Under the pieces are notes generated by a model. That model searched no databases. It was not told where the DNA came from and worked only from the letters and a program-made list of their open reading frames with translations. The position numbers and the translations under genes are program-made. This document shows, piece after piece, positions 33,845 through 43,820 of a DNA stretch of 54,280 bases (its first letter is position 1; each line of letters begins with the position of its first letter). The DNA is from Nocardiopsis trehalosi NBRC 14201 (lineage in GTDB: Bacteria; Actinomycetota; Actinomycetes; Streptosporangiales; Streptosporangiaceae), in the NCBI RefSeq assembly GCF_001552555.1, contig NZ_BCRK01000019.1, positions 1 to 54,280 on the forward strand, read 5' to 3'.

Positions 33845-35116
33845 TCAGCCGCCGGGGCGGCCCGCCCCGGCGCCCGACGCGGCCCGGTCGCCCGCGTCGC
33901 CGGGTGGGGCGGGCGCGGGATCGGGGGCGGGGGTGGACGCCGCGTGCGCGCGGCCCGAGCCGACGCGCTTCTTGTTGTAGATGTCGAAGGCGACGGCGGC
34001 GAGCAGCACCAGGCCCTTGATGAGCTGCTGCCAGTCGACGCCGAGGCCGATGAGCGACATGCCGTTGTTCATCACGCCCATGACCAGGGCGCCGACGACG
34101 GCGCCGATGACGGTGCCCACGCCGCCCGAGGCCGACGCGCCGCCGATGAACGCGGCGGCGATCGCGTCGAGCTCGAACATGGTGCCGGCGCGCGGGGTGG
34201 CGGCGTTGAGCCGGGCGGTGAAGACCAGGCCGGCCAGCGCCGACAGGACGCCCATGTTGACGAACACCCAGAAGGTGGTGCGCTTCGTCTTCACCCCGGA
34301 CAGCATGGCGGCCTTCTCGCTGCCGCCCACCGCGTAGATGTGCCGCCCGGTGGTGGTGGAGTTCATGACGAACGAGTAGCCCACGATCAGCACGATCAGC
34401 AGCAGCCCGACGACGGGGATGCCGTTGTAGACCGCCAGCGCGTAGGCGAACACCAGGACGACCAGCGCGGTCGCCGCCGAGGCGGCGGCGGTGGTGGCGG
34501 GCGAGGCGACCGGCAGCTCGTAGCGGAGGTTGCGCGCCCGGGTGCGCCACCGCAGCCAGACGAGGACCGCCGCGGCGGCCACCGCCAGGACCATGGTGGG
34601 CACGTGCACCCCGGTGTCGCCGATGTCGGGCACGAACCCGCTGGCGAGGGCGCGCAGCGACTCCGGCAGCGGGCCGATGGACTCGCCGCCGAGGACGACC
34701 ATGGTGGCGCCGCGGAACACCAGCATCCCGGCGAGGGTGACGATGAACGCGGGGATGCGCACGTAGGCGATCCAGAACCCCTGCCAGGCGCCGATGAGGG
34801 CGCCCAGCACCAGGGCGAGCGGCACCACGACCGGCATGGGCAGCCCCCACCCGGTCAGCATGATCGCCGACACCGCGCCGACGAACGCCACCACCGACCC
34901 CACCGACAGGTCGATGTGGCCGGTGACGATCACCAGCATCACCCCGATCGCCAGGATCAGGACGTAGGAGTTCTGCATGATCAGGTTGGTGATGTTCAGC
35001 GGGCGCAGCAGCAGCCCGCCGGTGAGGATCTGGAACAGGATCACGATGATCGCCAGGGCGATCACCATGCCGTACTGGCGTGCGTTGTTGCGCAGCACGT
35101 CGCGGATGGCATTCAT
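33845..35116 (-). CDS. gguB: Monosaccharide ABC transporter permease (GguB/XylH type)
   Basis: The 423-residue permease belongs to the AraH/RbsC/XylH group, with about ten helices and the segments NILILAIGVMLVIVTGHIDLSVGS-like (here YVLILAIGVMLVIVTGHIDL) and IPAFIVTLAGMLVFRGATMVVLGG. The length and internal hydrophilic loop fit the multiple-sugar GguB/MmsB subgroup. A Pro/Ala/Asp-rich tail extends past residue 385. It starts seven bases after gguA, and the pair works with the ChvE-like binding protein upstream. L-arabinose is the likely sugar from context. Confidence 0.85.
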   Translation of the reverse strand: MNAIRDVLRNNARQYGMVIALAIIVILFQILTGGLLLRPLNITNLIMQNSYVLILAIGVMLVIVTGHIDLSVGSVVAFVGAVSAIMLTGWGLPMPVVVPLALVLGALIGAWQGFWIAYVRIPAFIVTLAGMLVFRGATMVVLGGESIGPLPESLRALASGFVPDIGDTGVHVPTMVLAVAAAAVLVWLRWRTRARNLRYELPVASPATTAAASAATALVVLVFAYALAVYNGIPVVGLLLIVLIVGYSFVMNSTTTGRHIYAVGGSEKAAMLSGVKTKRTTFWVFVNMGVLSALAGLVFTARLNAATPRAGTMFELDAIAAAFIGGASASGGVGTVIGAVVGALVMGVMNNGMSLIGLGVDWQQLIKGLVLLAAVAFDIYNKKRVGSGRAHAASTPAPDPAPAPPGDAGDRAASGAGAGRPGG

Positions 35117-35123
35117 CGGTCGG

Positions 35124-36656
35124 TCACGCCCTCGTCCGGGTCATCAGCTTCATCAGGGGCTCCTGTCCGGCCTGCGCGCGGGGCAGTTCGCCGGTGATGC
35201 GGCCCTCGCACATGGCGTAGATGCGGTCGCACATGCCGAGCAGTTCGGGCAGCTCCGAGGAGATGAGCAGGACGCTCGCCCCCTGGGCCGCCAGCCGCTG
35301 CACGATCAGGTAGATCTCGTACTTGGCGCCGACGTCGATCCCGCGCGTCGGCTCGTCCAGGATCAGCAGGTCCGGTTCGGTGAACATCCACTTGCCGAGG
35401 ACGACCTTCTGCTGGTTGCCGCCGCTGAGGTCGCCGGTGGCCTGGAAGACGTCGCGGCTCTTGACCCGCATCCGCCCGCGCATCTCCTCGGCGGCGACCG
35501 CCTCGCGCGCGGAGTCGATGACCCCCCGGCCGCTGACCCGGCGCAGCCCGGCCAGCGTGAGGTTGCGCCGGATGTCGTCGTCCAGGATGAGCCCCAGCTC
35601 CTTGCGGTCCTCGGGCACGTAGGCGATGCCGCCGGCGATGGCGTCGCCGACGTCGCGCACCCGCAGGTCGGCGCCGTCCTTGCGGACCGTCCCGGAGACG
35701 TAGCGCCCGTAGGAGCGGCCGAACAGGCTCATCGCGAACTCGGTGCGGCCGGCGCCCATGAGCCCGGCCAGGCCGACGATCTCGCCGCGGCGCACGGTCA
35801 GTCCGACCCCGTCGACCACGCGCCGGCCCACCTGGGTGGGGTGGTCGACCGTCCAGTCGCGGACCTCGAACCGCACCTCCCCGATGTCGGGGACCCGCTC
35901 GGGGTAGCGGTGGTCGAGGTCGCGGCCGACCATCCCGCGGATGATGCGGTCCTCGTCGACGCCGCCGTCGGCCATGGCCAGGGTCTCCACGCACCGCCCG
36001 TCGCGCAGCACGGTGATGGTGTCGGCGACCCGGGTCACCTCGCCGAGCTTGTGCGAGATCAGGATGGCGGTGATGCCCTGCCCCCGCAGCTCGCGCAGCA
36101 GCTCCAGCAGGTTGTCGCTCTCGGCCTCGTTGAGGGCGGAGGTGGGCTCGTCCAGGATGAGCAGCCGCACCTCCTTGGAGAGCGCCTTGGCGATCTCGAC
36201 CAGCTGCTGCCGGCCGACGCTGAGCGAGGCCACCGGCAGGGTGGGGTCCTCGTCCAGGCCGACCCGGCGCAGCAGCGCCCGCGCCTCGCCCGCGGTGCGG
36301 CCCCAGTCGACCACGCCGCGCCCGCGCGTCCGCTCGTTGCCGAGGAAGATGTTCTCGGCGATGGACAGCTGCGGGATGAGCGCCAGCTCCTGGTGGATGA
36401 TGGCGATGCCGGCGCGCTCGCTGTCGCGCACCCCGGAGAACCGGGCGGGTTCACCGTCGACCAGGATCTCCCCGCTGTAGGAGCCGTGCGGGTAGACCCC
36501 GCTGAGCACCTTCATCAGGGTGGACTTGCCGGCGCCGTTCTCGCCCATGAGGGCGTGGATCTCGCCGCGCGCCACCCGCAGGTCCACCCCGTCGAGCGCG
36601 CGCACGCCGGGGAACTCCTTGCCGATGCCGCGCATCCGCAGGATCACGTCGTCCAC
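35124..36656 (-). CDS. gguA: Monosaccharide ABC transporter ATPase (GguA/AraG type, two nucleotide domains)
   Basis: The 510-residue protein has two fused ATPase domains. The first has Walker [10 protein letters not shown], signature LSVGRQQ and Walker [12 protein letters not shown]. The second has the degenerate Walker [10 protein letters not shown] that is normal in this sugar family, signature LSGGNQQ and Walker [15 protein letters not shown]. It powers import with GguB and the ChvE-like protein. It lies 52 bases after the binding-protein gene on the same strand. Confidence 0.92.
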   Translation of the reverse strand: MDDVILRMRGIGKEFPGVRALDGVDLRVARGEIHALMGENGAGKSTLMKVLSGVYPHGSYSGEILVDGEPARFSGVRDSERAGIAIIHQELALIPQLSIAENIFLGNERTRGRGVVDWGRTAGEARALLRRVGLDEDPTLPVASLSVGRQQLVEIAKALSKEVRLLILDEPTSALNEAESDNLLELLRELRGQGITAILISHKLGEVTRVADTITVLRDGRCVETLAMADGGVDEDRIIRGMVGRDLDHRYPERVPDIGEVRFEVRDWTVDHPTQVGRRVVDGVGLTVRRGEIVGLAGLMGAGRTEFAMSLFGRSYGRYVSGTVRKDGADLRVRDVGDAIAGGIAYVPEDRKELGLILDDDIRRNLTLAGLRRVSGRGVIDSAREAVAAEEMRGRMRVKSRDVFQATGDLSGGNQQKVVLGKWMFTEPDLLILDEPTRGIDVGAKYEIYLIVQRLAAQGASVLLISSELPELLGMCDRIYAMCEGRITGELPRAQAGQEPLMKLMTRTRA

Positions 36657-36708
36657 GGCGCCCGCCCTCTCCGCGGCCCGGCGGCCGCCGTCCGGTGTCG
36701 ATGGGCGC

Positions 36709-37791
36709 TCATGCGAGGTCCGACTCCTCGTAGTAGCCGCTCTCGATCAGTTCGGCCTCGTAGTTGTCGGCGTCGACGGAGACCGGCTCCAGCAGGAAGG
36801 ACGGGACGACCTTGGTGCCGTTGTCGTAGCTCTCGGTGTCGTTGACCTCGGGCTCCTCGCCCTGGACCACGGCGTCGGTCATGGACACCGCGACCTCGGC
36901 CAGCTCGCGGGTGTCCTTGAAGACGGTCTGGGTCTGCTCGCCCGCGATGATCGACTTGACCGAGGCGACCTCGGCGTCCTGGCCGGTGATGACCGGCAGC
37001 GGCTTGTCCTCGGTGCCGTAGCCGACGCCCTTGAGCGAGGAGATCACCCCGATGCTGATGCCGTCGTAGGGCGACAGCACGGCGTCGAGGTCCTCGTCGG
37101 AGTAGTTGGCGCTGAGCAGGTTGTCCATGCGGGCCTGGGCGGTGGCGCCGTCCCAGCGCAGGGTGGCGATCTGCTCCATGTCGGTCTGGCCGCTGCGCAC
37201 CTCCAGGACGCCCTCGTCGATGTAGGGCTGCAGGACCGACATGGCGCCGTCGTAGAAGAAGTAGGCGTTGTTGTCGTCGGGCGAGCCGCCGAACAGCTCG
37301 ATGGTGAACGGGCCCTCCTCGTTCGCCAGGTCGAGGGCCTCCTCGATGTAGGTGCCCTGGAGCACGCCCACCTGGTAGTTGTCGAAGGTGGCGTAGTAGT
37401 CGACGTTCTCGGTGCCGAGGATGAGCCGGTCGTAGGAGATGACCGGGATGTCGCTGTCGGCGGCCATCTGCAGGACGTCGCTCAGCGCCTCGCCGTCGAT
37501 GGCGGCGATGACCAGGGCGTCGACGCCCTTGGTGATCATGTTCTCGATCTGCGAGACCTGGTTCTCGACCACGTCCTCGGCGTACTGGAGGTCGGTGCCG
37601 TAGCCGGCCTCCTCGAACTGCTCGACCATGCCCTGGCCGTCGGCCACCCACCGCTCGGAGGACTGGGTGGGCATCGCGATGCCGATGAGGCCGTTCTCGC
37701 CGTCCTCGCGGGCGGCGTCGCCGACGCCGCCGCACGACGACAGCAGCAGGGAGGTCCCCAGCAGGGACGCGGCAAGGAGTCTTCCGTTCAT
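36709..37791 (-). CDS. chvE: Multiple-sugar-binding lipoprotein (ChvE/XylF type)
   Basis: The 360-residue protein has a lipoprotein signal ending at Cys20 (LLLSSC) and the type I periplasmic sugar-binding fold: [52 protein letters not shown] and [15 protein letters not shown]. These are typical of ChvE/XylF, which bind L-arabinose, D-xylose, D-glucose and similar sugars. The ATG has GAGGTG upstream. Its place between the arabinofuranosidase and the GguAB importer suggests uptake of released L-arabinose. Confidence 0.88.
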   Translation of the reverse strand: MNGRLLAASLLGTSLLLSSCGGVGDAAREDGENGLIGIAMPTQSSERWVADGQGMVEQFEEAGYGTDLQYAEDVVENQVSQIENMITKGVDALVIAAIDGEALSDVLQMAADSDIPVISYDRLILGTENVDYYATFDNYQVGVLQGTYIEEALDLANEEGPFTIELFGGSPDDNNAYFFYDGAMSVLQPYIDEGVLEVRSGQTDMEQIATLRWDGATAQARMDNLLSANYSDEDLDAVLSPYDGISIGVISSLKGVGYGTEDKPLPVITGQDAEVASVKSIIAGEQTQTVFKDTRELAEVAVSMTDAVVQGEEPEVNDTESYDNGTKVVPSFLLEPVSVDADNYEAELIESGYYEESDLA

Positions 37792-37826
37792 GTCTGCACC
37801 TCGTTGTGTCGCACTTCCGATGGGGG

Positions 37827-39341
37827 TCAGGCCGCCGTCGTGGCGAGCCGGATGACGGTCCAGGACACCGGGGGGAGGACGGCGGTCAGCCGGCCGCCGG
37901 ACAGGGTGGTGTCCTTGTTGGGGCGGGGGCGCACCCGGTCGGGGTCCTCCGCGGTGTTGGTGGCGTAGACGTCGTCGTCGGAGAGGGTGAGGCACTCGGT
38001 GACCCGCTCAGCATCGAGGCCGCGGAGGTCGATGTCGAGGGTCAGCGGGTGGTCGGTGGACCGGTTCACGGCGAACACGGCGGCGGCCCCGTTGCCGGGG
38101 TCGTGGGTGGCGACGGCGTCGAGCACCGGGGCGTCGCCGTGGCGCTCGGTGGTGTACAGCGGCGCCTCGGGCTCCACCCGCAGCACGTGCCCCGCCGCCG
38201 CGCGGGCGGTCAGCGCGAAGGGGTGGAAGACCGTCTGCCGCCAGGCGGGGCCGCCCGGCTCGGTCATGATGGGCGCGATGACGTTGACGAGCTGCGCCTG
38301 GCTGGCCGCGGTCACCCGGTCGCTGTGCCGCAGCAGGGAGATCAGCAGGTTGCCGACGACGACGGCGTCGGCGAGGGAGTAGCGGTCCTCGATGACGCGG
38401 GGGGCGGTGGGCCAGTCGGTGCGCTGCTCCTCGCCCTGGAACCGGCTGAGGTACCAGACGTTCCACTCGTCGAAGGAGAGCATGATGCGCTTGCGCGCCT
38501 TGAGGCGGGCGCGGACGGCGTCGGCGGTGGCCGCCACGGACTCGATGAAGTGGTCCATGTCGGTTGCGGAGGCGAGGAAGCTGCCGAGGTCGCCGTCGTG
38601 CTCCTCGTAGTAGGCGTGCAGCGACACGTAGTCGACCGCGTCGTAGCACTCCTGGAGCACCTCGGCCTCCCAGGCGCCGAAGGTGGGCATGCCCGACCCG
38701 GAGCTGCCGCAGGCGACGAGCTCCAGCCCCGGGTCGCTCATCCGCATGGCGCGGGCGGTCCGGGCGGCCAGCCGCCCGTACTCGCGGGCGGTCATGTGGC
38801 CGACCTGCCAGGGGCCGTCCATCTCGTTGCCCAGGCACCACATGCGGACGCCGTGCGGCTCGGGGTGGCCGTGGGCGGCGCGGCGGTCGGACAGCTCGGT
38901 GCCGCCGGGGTGGTTGGCGTACTCCAGCAGGTCGAGGGCCTCCTGGACGCCCCGGGTGCCGAGGTTGACCGCCATCATCGGTTCGATGCCGAGCGACCGG
39001 GTCCACCGGATGAACTCGTTCAGGCCGAAGTGGTTGGTCTCGGTGCTGTGCCAGGCGAGGTCGCGGCGGACGGGGCGCCGCTCGCGCGGGCCGACGCCGT
39101 CCTCCCACCGGTAGCCGGAGACGAAGTTGCCGCCGGGGTAGCGCACGGTGGTCACCCCCAGTTCACGGGTGAGGTCGGCGACGTCGCGGCGGAACCCGTC
39201 GGCGTCGGCGGTGGGGTGGCCGGGCTCGTAGATACCGGTGTAGACGCAGCGGCCCATGTGTTCCACGAACGAGCCGAAGGTGCGGCGGTGGACGGGGGCG
39301 ACGCGGAACGCGGGGTCGAGGGTCATGGCGGCGGTGAGCAT
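37827..39341 (-). CDS. GH51 alpha-L-arabinofuranosidase
   Basis: The 504-residue protein lacks a signal peptide, as usual for GH51, and so should act in the cytoplasm. The acid/base is Glu173 in [12 protein letters not shown] and the nucleophile is Glu292 in [33 protein letters not shown] and [12 protein letters not shown] are further family motifs. It removes terminal L-arabinofuranosyl residues from imported arabino-oligosaccharides. An in-frame ATG five codons later is an alternative start; neither has a strong ribosome site. It lies 35 bases ahead of the chvE-like gene, probably in the same transcript. Confidence 0.93.
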   Translation of the reverse strand: MLTAAMTLDPAFRVAPVHRRTFGSFVEHMGRCVYTGIYEPGHPTADADGFRRDVADLTRELGVTTVRYPGGNFVSGYRWEDGVGPRERRPVRRDLAWHSTETNHFGLNEFIRWTRSLGIEPMMAVNLGTRGVQEALDLLEYANHPGGTELSDRRAAHGHPEPHGVRMWCLGNEMDGPWQVGHMTAREYGRLAARTARAMRMSDPGLELVACGSSGSGMPTFGAWEAEVLQECYDAVDYVSLHAYYEEHDGDLGSFLASATDMDHFIESVAATADAVRARLKARKRIMLSFDEWNVWYLSRFQGEEQRTDWPTAPRVIEDRYSLADAVVVGNLLISLLRHSDRVTAASQAQLVNVIAPIMTEPGGPAWRQTVFHPFALTARAAAGHVLRVEPEAPLYTTERHGDAPVLDAVATHDPGNGAAAVFAVNRSTDHPLTLDIDLRGLDAERVTECLTLSDDDVYATNTAEDPDRVRPRPNKDTTLSGGRLTAVLPPVSWTVIRLATTAA

Positions 39342-39404
39342 GTGCGGGTCCCTGGAGTCTCGGCGGCGGGGCCGGTACGGGCGAGGCGGTGGCGGGCGGT
39401 GGGG

Positions 39405-39432
39405 CGGGCGGCCGCCGCGCGGCGGCCGCCCG
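39405..39432 (-). terminator. Terminator after the arabinanase gene
   Basis: A perfect 12-bp stem (39405-39416 with 39421-39432) with loop GCGC begins six bases after the GH43 stop on its strand. It probably separates the importer-arabinanase transcript from the GH51 transcript. Confidence 0.6.
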
Positions 39433-39438
39433 TGCGGG

Positions 39439-40449
39439 TCAGGGGGCGAGCCGGGGCCAGCCGCCGGACCAGGTGACGGCCTCGATCCCGAGGCGGAACG
39501 CCCCGGGGGTGTCGTAGGGGCCGTAGCGGTGGTAGGCGATGTAGGCGCCGCCGGGGCCGGACAGCGACTGGCCGCCGGCGGCGACGTCGGCGCCGCGGCC
39601 GGCGAGCAGCACGGTGCCGCCGCCCTGGAGGAGGGGGACCCCGGCGCGGTCGACGTAGGGGCCGGTCACCGAGGTGGAGCGGCCGACGGCGATCCGGTAG
39701 GTGCTGTCGAGTCCGGCGCAGCAGGTGTCGAAGGAGACGAACAGGTAGTAGTAGCCGCCGCGGTGGACGATGTAGGGCGCCTCGACGGCGTTGGGCGGCG
39801 AGCGGCGGTCGGCCAGGTGCAGCACCTCGGCGCCGGGCACGGCGGTGCCGGAGGGCCAGGACAGCTCCACCATGCGGATGCCGCTCCAGAACGAGCCGAA
39901 CGCCATCCACGGGGTGCCGTCGGCGTCCTCGACGATGCCGGGGTCGATGGCGTTGTAGGGGTCGCCGCTGTGCGACTCGAACACCTTGCCCCGGTCGGTC
40001 CAGCCGTAGTCGGGGTCGTCGGGGTCGAGGGTGGGGCTGGTGGCCAGGCCGATGAGGGAGCGGTTGGAGCCGAAGGTGGACGCCGAGTAGTAGAGGTAGT
40101 AGGTGCCGTCGTGCTCGTAGACCTCGGGCGCCCACAGGTTGGTGGCGCCGGGGATCTCCCGGGTGATCCAGGCGGGCTTGGTGCGCCAGACGTGCCCGGC
40201 GGGGGTCCAGTCGTCGCCGTCGGGCGAGGTGTGGATGGTGATGTTGCCGTCGGCGACGGCGGCGTCGCCGGTGCCGAAGACGTACCAGTCCTCGCCGGCG
40301 CCGCCGGCGACGAGGGCGGGGTCGTGGACGGCGACGTCGACGGGGTCGGCGGCCGCGGGGGCGGCGGTGGCCGCGGCGAGGGGGACGGCGGCGGCGAGGG
40401 CGGCCGCGGCCGCCGCGGCCCGCAGTCCGGTGGGGGTGGAGACGTGCAT
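39439..40449 (-). CDS. Secreted GH43 endo-1,5-alpha-L-arabinanase
   Basis: The 336-residue protein has a Sec-type signal peptide (Ala-rich core, likely cut near AAPAAA at about residue 34). It folds as the GH43 five-bladed propeller. The catalytic triad is visible: Asp43 (VHDPALV), Asp169 (NAIDPGI) and Glu223 (AVEAPYIV). NLWAPEVYEHDGTYYLYYS and FDTCCAGLDSTYRIAVGRS are typical of the arabinanase subfamily. It cuts arabinan outside the cell into oligosaccharides. GAAGGAGAG precedes the ATG. It is the last gene of the second importer operon. Confidence 0.92.
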   Translation of the reverse strand: MHVSTPTGLRAAAAAAALAAAVPLAAATAAPAAADPVDVAVHDPALVAGGAGEDWYVFGTGDAAVADGNITIHTSPDGDDWTPAGHVWRTKPAWITREIPGATNLWAPEVYEHDGTYYLYYSASTFGSNRSLIGLATSPTLDPDDPDYGWTDRGKVFESHSGDPYNAIDPGIVEDADGTPWMAFGSFWSGIRMVELSWPSGTAVPGAEVLHLADRRSPPNAVEAPYIVHRGGYYYLFVSFDTCCAGLDSTYRIAVGRSTSVTGPYVDRAGVPLLQGGGTVLLAGRGADVAAGGQSLSGPGGAYIAYHRYGPYDTPGAFRLGIEAVTWSGGWPRLAP

Positions 40450-40477
40450 GGGGGACTCTCCTTCGGACGGTCGGTGC

Positions 40478-41350
40478 TCACTTCAGCCCGGCGTCGGTGA
40501 CGCCGCGGACGACTTGGCGCTGGAAGAGCAGGAAGACGACGATCAACGGGAGGGCGCCGAGGACGGCGGCCGCCATGTTCTGCGCGTACTGGATGCCGTA
40601 GGCGCCCTGGACGGTGCCCAGGCCCACGGGGACGGTCATCAGAGCGGGGTCGTTGGTCGCCACGAACGGCCACAGGAAGTTGTTCCACGCCTGGACGAAG
40701 GTGAAGATGGCGACCGCGGCGAGGATCGGGGCGGACATCGGCAGGACGACGCTCCACAGGACGCGCAGGTGGCCGGCGCCGTCGAGGCGGGCGGCCTCCT
40801 GGTAGTCGCGGGGGATGCCCTCGAAGAACCGGGTGAGGACGAACACGAACACCGGGGCGACGACCTGGGGCAGCGCGACGCCCCAGTAGGTGTCGACCAG
40901 CCCCAGGGCGGTCATCTGGTCGAACAGCGGGACGATGAGGACCTGCGGCGGCACCAGGATGCCCGCGAGGAACAACGCGAACAGCGCCCGGCGGCCGGGG
41001 AACGCGGTCGCGGCGAACCCGTAGGCGGCGAGCACGCACACCACCAGGGTGAGCACGGTGACCGCGGTGGAGACGGCCACGCTGTTCACCAGCCACTGCT
41101 GGAGGTCGCCGCGGGCCAGGATGCTGCGGTAGGCCGCGAAGGTGGGCTCCAGCGGCAGCCACCGGACGGGGACGGCGGTGGTCTCGGCCTCGGGCTTGAG
41201 CGAGGTGAGCACCGCCCACGCCAGCGGGACCAGCCAGAGCACGGCGAGGACGAGCGCGGAGACGGTGGCGGCGGCGCCGACGGGGGTGACGCGCCGGCGG
41301 CGGGGGGTGCGGCGGACGGTGCGGCGGACGGCCGGGGCGGTGGCGCTCAC
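40478..41350 (-). CDS. ABC sugar transporter permease (MalG type) of the arabinan locus
   Basis: The 290-residue permease has about six helices and the EAA loop IPRDYQEAARLDGAGHLRVLW. The N-terminus carries a basic [13 protein letters not shown] stretch before the first helix. The GTG start overlaps the upstream permease stop by four bases. Together with its neighbour it should import arabino-oligosaccharides, judged from the arabinanase gene 28 bases downstream. Confidence 0.9.
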   Translation of the reverse strand: MSATAPAVRRTVRRTPRRRRVTPVGAAATVSALVLAVLWLVPLAWAVLTSLKPEAETTAVPVRWLPLEPTFAAYRSILARGDLQQWLVNSVAVSTAVTVLTLVVCVLAAYGFAATAFPGRRALFALFLAGILVPPQVLIVPLFDQMTALGLVDTYWGVALPQVVAPVFVFVLTRFFEGIPRDYQEAARLDGAGHLRVLWSVVLPMSAPILAAVAIFTFVQAWNNFLWPFVATNDPALMTVPVGLGTVQGAYGIQYAQNMAAAVLGALPLIVVFLLFQRQVVRGVTDAGLK

Positions 41351-42285
41351 TCGGCCTCCTTGCGGGAGAAGAGGCGGAACTGCAGGACGGAGACGGCGAC
41401 CACCACGGCGAAGAACAGGTAGGAGACCGCCGACGCGTAGCCGATGCGCAGCCCGGTGAACCCGGACTCGAAGACGTAGCCGATGATCGGCCGGGCGGCG
41501 TAGTTGGGCCCGCCCGACCCCGCGGTCATGAGGTACGCCTGGTCGAACAGCTTGAGCGAGGCCACCAGCTGCAGCAGCACGACCAGGGCGGTGGTGCGGC
41601 GCAGCAGCGGCAGGGTGACGCGGGTGAGGCGCTGCCACGCCCCGGCGCCGTCGATGGCGGCGGCCTCGTACACGTGGCCGGGGATGCCCTGGAGGGCGGC
41701 GAGGTAGAGCAGGTAGTTGAACCCGGCGGTCCACCAGACGGTGGTGACCGCGATGGCGGCGAGCACGGTGTCCTCGTCGGTCAGCCAGGCCACCTCGGGC
41801 AGGCCGACCGCCTGGAGCGCGCCGTTGACCACGCCGAACCCGGGCTGGTACATCCAGGTCCAGATCAGGGTGACCACGGCCACCGGGAGCAGGAACGGCG
41901 CGAAGAACGAGAACCGCAGGAACCAGCCGAGGCGGGCGGCGACGCGCTGCGTGAGCACCGCCATCGCCAGCGCCACGGCCACCAGCGGCGGGGTGCTGAT
42001 GAGGGTGAACAGCAGGGTGGTCCACAGCGAGCGCCAGACGGCGGCGTCGCCGGCCAGTTCGCGCCAGTTGGCCAGCCCGACGAACGCCGCGTCGGGGCGG
42101 GCCAGGCTGCGGTCGGTGAAGCTCGCCCACAGCCCGGCGAGCATGGGCCAGACCAGGAACACCGCGAACAGCACGGCGAACGGCAGGACGAACCCCAGGC
42201 CGGCCAGGGAGGCGCGGCGGCGGGCGGGGCGGGCGGCGGGCGGGCGGGGGCGCGGCGGCGTCGCCGCGGCGGCGGGTACGGTCAT
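41347..42285 (-). CDS. ABC sugar transporter permease (MalF type) of the arabinan locus
   Basis: The 312-residue permease has the segment IPGHVYEAAAIDGAGAWQRL as EAA loop and a Pro/Arg-rich N-terminus before the first helix. GGGAGGCCCGC precedes the ATG. It pairs with the following permease and with the binding protein encoded just upstream; no ATPase is encoded nearby. Confidence 0.9.
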   Translation of the reverse strand: MTVPAAAATPPRPRPPAARPARRRASLAGLGFVLPFAVLFAVFLVWPMLAGLWASFTDRSLARPDAAFVGLANWRELAGDAAVWRSLWTTLLFTLISTPPLVAVALAMAVLTQRVAARLGWFLRFSFFAPFLLPVAVVTLIWTWMYQPGFGVVNGALQAVGLPEVAWLTDEDTVLAAIAVTTVWWTAGFNYLLYLAALQGIPGHVYEAAAIDGAGAWQRLTRVTLPLLRRTTALVVLLQLVASLKLFDQAYLMTAGSGGPNYAARPIIGYVFESGFTGLRIGYASAVSYLFFAVVVAVSVLQFRLFSRKEAE

Positions 42286-42328
42286 GCGGGCCTCCCAGCG
42301 GGCGGCGGGCGGTGGGCGCGGCGGGGCG

Positions 42329-43633
42329 TCACACCGGCTCCGGGGTGTCGATGAGCCGCTCGGCGGCCCGGCGGAAGCGGGCCAGCGCCTCTTCGGGGGT
42401 GGCCGACCCGTTGTGGACGCCGGCCATCACGGAGTTCGCCTCGGCGAACAGCGGGGCGGCCGACCCGCTGAACCACGCCTCCGGGTCGAACTGGACGTCC
42501 TCGGCGGCGTGCCGGTACTCGGCCTGGGGCCGCAGCTCCGCGTACTCCGCGCTCTCGGCGACGGGGAGGTAGGCCGGGGTGTGGCCGCCGCCGGCCCACA
42601 CGATGCTGTTCTTGAGCATCCAGGCGGCGTACTCGACGGCGGTGCGCACGGCGCGGTCGTCGCGGGTGCGGCGGTGCGGCAGGACGAGCACGTGGCAGTC
42701 GCCCTGGCCCAGTTCGGCGCCGAAGATACCCGGGAACGGGCGCATCCCGAAGTCCATGCCGGCCGTCTGGAAGGTGGGCAGCTCCCAGTTGCCCGCGAAC
42801 ATCAGCCCGGCGATGCCGTTCTGGAAGTTGGCGGGGGTGCCGGGGGCGTCGGAGGCGGGCGGCGCCAGCCCGTCGTCGCAGACCCGGCGCAGGAAGTCCA
42901 GGGCCTGGAGGGCCAGGTCGTCGTCCAGGCCGAGCCCGCCGTCGAAGGTCATCTCCCCGCCGAGCTGGCGGTACAGCGACCAGAACTGGCGCCAGGCCCC
43001 GGTGGTGTCCATGACGACGCCGAAGTGGCCGGTGGCCTCCTTGACGGCGGCGAGCACGTCGAGGAACTCCTCGGGGCCGGAGGTGGCGACGAGGCTCCCG
43101 TCGGGTTCGAGGACGCCGGCGCGCTCGCACGCCCCGCGCTCGTAGTAGGTGACGACCAGGTGGGTGTCGAGCGGGACCGCGTACAACTCGCCGTCGACCA
43201 CGCACTTGTCCCACACGTTGGGCAGCACGTCGTCGCGGGTGACCCCGTACTCGGCGAGCAGGTCCGCCGGGACCGGGTCGATGAGGGTGCCCGCGCCCAT
43301 GCCGCGCAGCCGCGAGGCGTGCAGGGTGGCGACGTCGAACGCGCGCCCGCCGGCGGCGCCCATGGCGAACTTGGTGTAGTAGGGGTTGCCCCACAGGTAG
43401 GTGGTGGGGCGCAGCTCGACACCGGGGTGCTCCCGCGTGTAGGCGTCGTGCATCTCGACCATGCGGGCGCCGTCGCCGCCGGTGAACAGGTTCCATTGGC
43501 GCAGCGGTGTCCGGCCGCCGGCGGCGGACGCGCCGCAGCCGGCCAGGCCGAGCCCGGCGGCGGCCAGCCCGCCGGCCAGGAACGCGCGGCGGCCGGGCCC
43601 CGCCGCCGGAGGTGGGGTGCTGGTGGTGCGCAT
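42329..43633 (-). CDS. ABC sugar-binding lipoprotein with twin-arginine signal, arabinan locus
   Basis: The 434-residue protein begins with a twin-arginine-like signal (R15-R16-A-F-L) and a lipobox ending at Cys33 (GLAGC), so it is probably a Tat-exported lipoprotein. The mature part is a family-1 solute-binding protein (YLWGNPYYTKFAM, GELYAVPLDTHLVVTYYERG, NGIAGLMFAGNWELP). It is likely the arabino-oligosaccharide receptor. GAGGAG precedes the ATG. The 187 bases upstream include hairpins that end the araA transcript, so this operon likely has its own promoter. Confidence 0.88.
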   Translation of the reverse strand: MRTTSTPPPAAGPGRRAFLAGGLAAAGLGLAGCGASAAGGRTPLRQWNLFTGGDGARMVEMHDAYTREHPGVELRPTTYLWGNPYYTKFAMGAAGGRAFDVATLHASRLRGMGAGTLIDPVPADLLAEYGVTRDDVLPNVWDKCVVDGELYAVPLDTHLVVTYYERGACERAGVLEPDGSLVATSGPEEFLDVLAAVKEATGHFGVVMDTTGAWRQFWSLYRQLGGEMTFDGGLGLDDDLALQALDFLRRVCDDGLAPPASDAPGTPANFQNGIAGLMFAGNWELPTFQTAGMDFGMRPFPGIFGAELGQGDCHVLVLPHRRTRDDRAVRTAVEYAAWMLKNSIVWAGGGHTPAYLPVAESAEYAELRPQAEYRHAAEDVQFDPEAWFSGSAAPLFAEANSVMAGVHNGSATPEEALARFRRAAERLIDTPEPV

Positions 43634-43704
43634 GTCGGCTCCTCGTGTTGCCCTAGCGCCGGTGCGGCCGTCCCCCCGGCCGCGGGTCGGTGGTCGCGGA
43701 CCTC

Positions 43705-43731
43705 GCGCGGCGGCGCGGTGCGCCGTCGCGC
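43705..43731 (-). terminator. Second hairpin between araA and the binding-protein gene
   Basis: A 12-bp stem with one G-T pair (43705-43716 with 43720-43731) has a 3-base loop. It lies downstream of another hairpin after araA and may be a back-up terminator. Confidence 0.35.
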
Positions 43732-43765
43732 GGCGCCCCGCGCGTGCCCCGTCCGCCGCCCGGGT

Positions 43766-43790
43766 GCGCCGCCGCAGCGGGCGGCGGCGC
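43766..43790 (-). terminator. Terminator of the araBDA transcript
   Basis: A perfect 10-bp stem (43766-43775 with 43781-43790) has a 5-base loop, 30 bases after the araA stop on the minus strand. Confidence 0.5.
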
Positions 43791-43820
43791 GGTCCCGGTC
43801 GCGCGGTCCGCGATCGTGGA

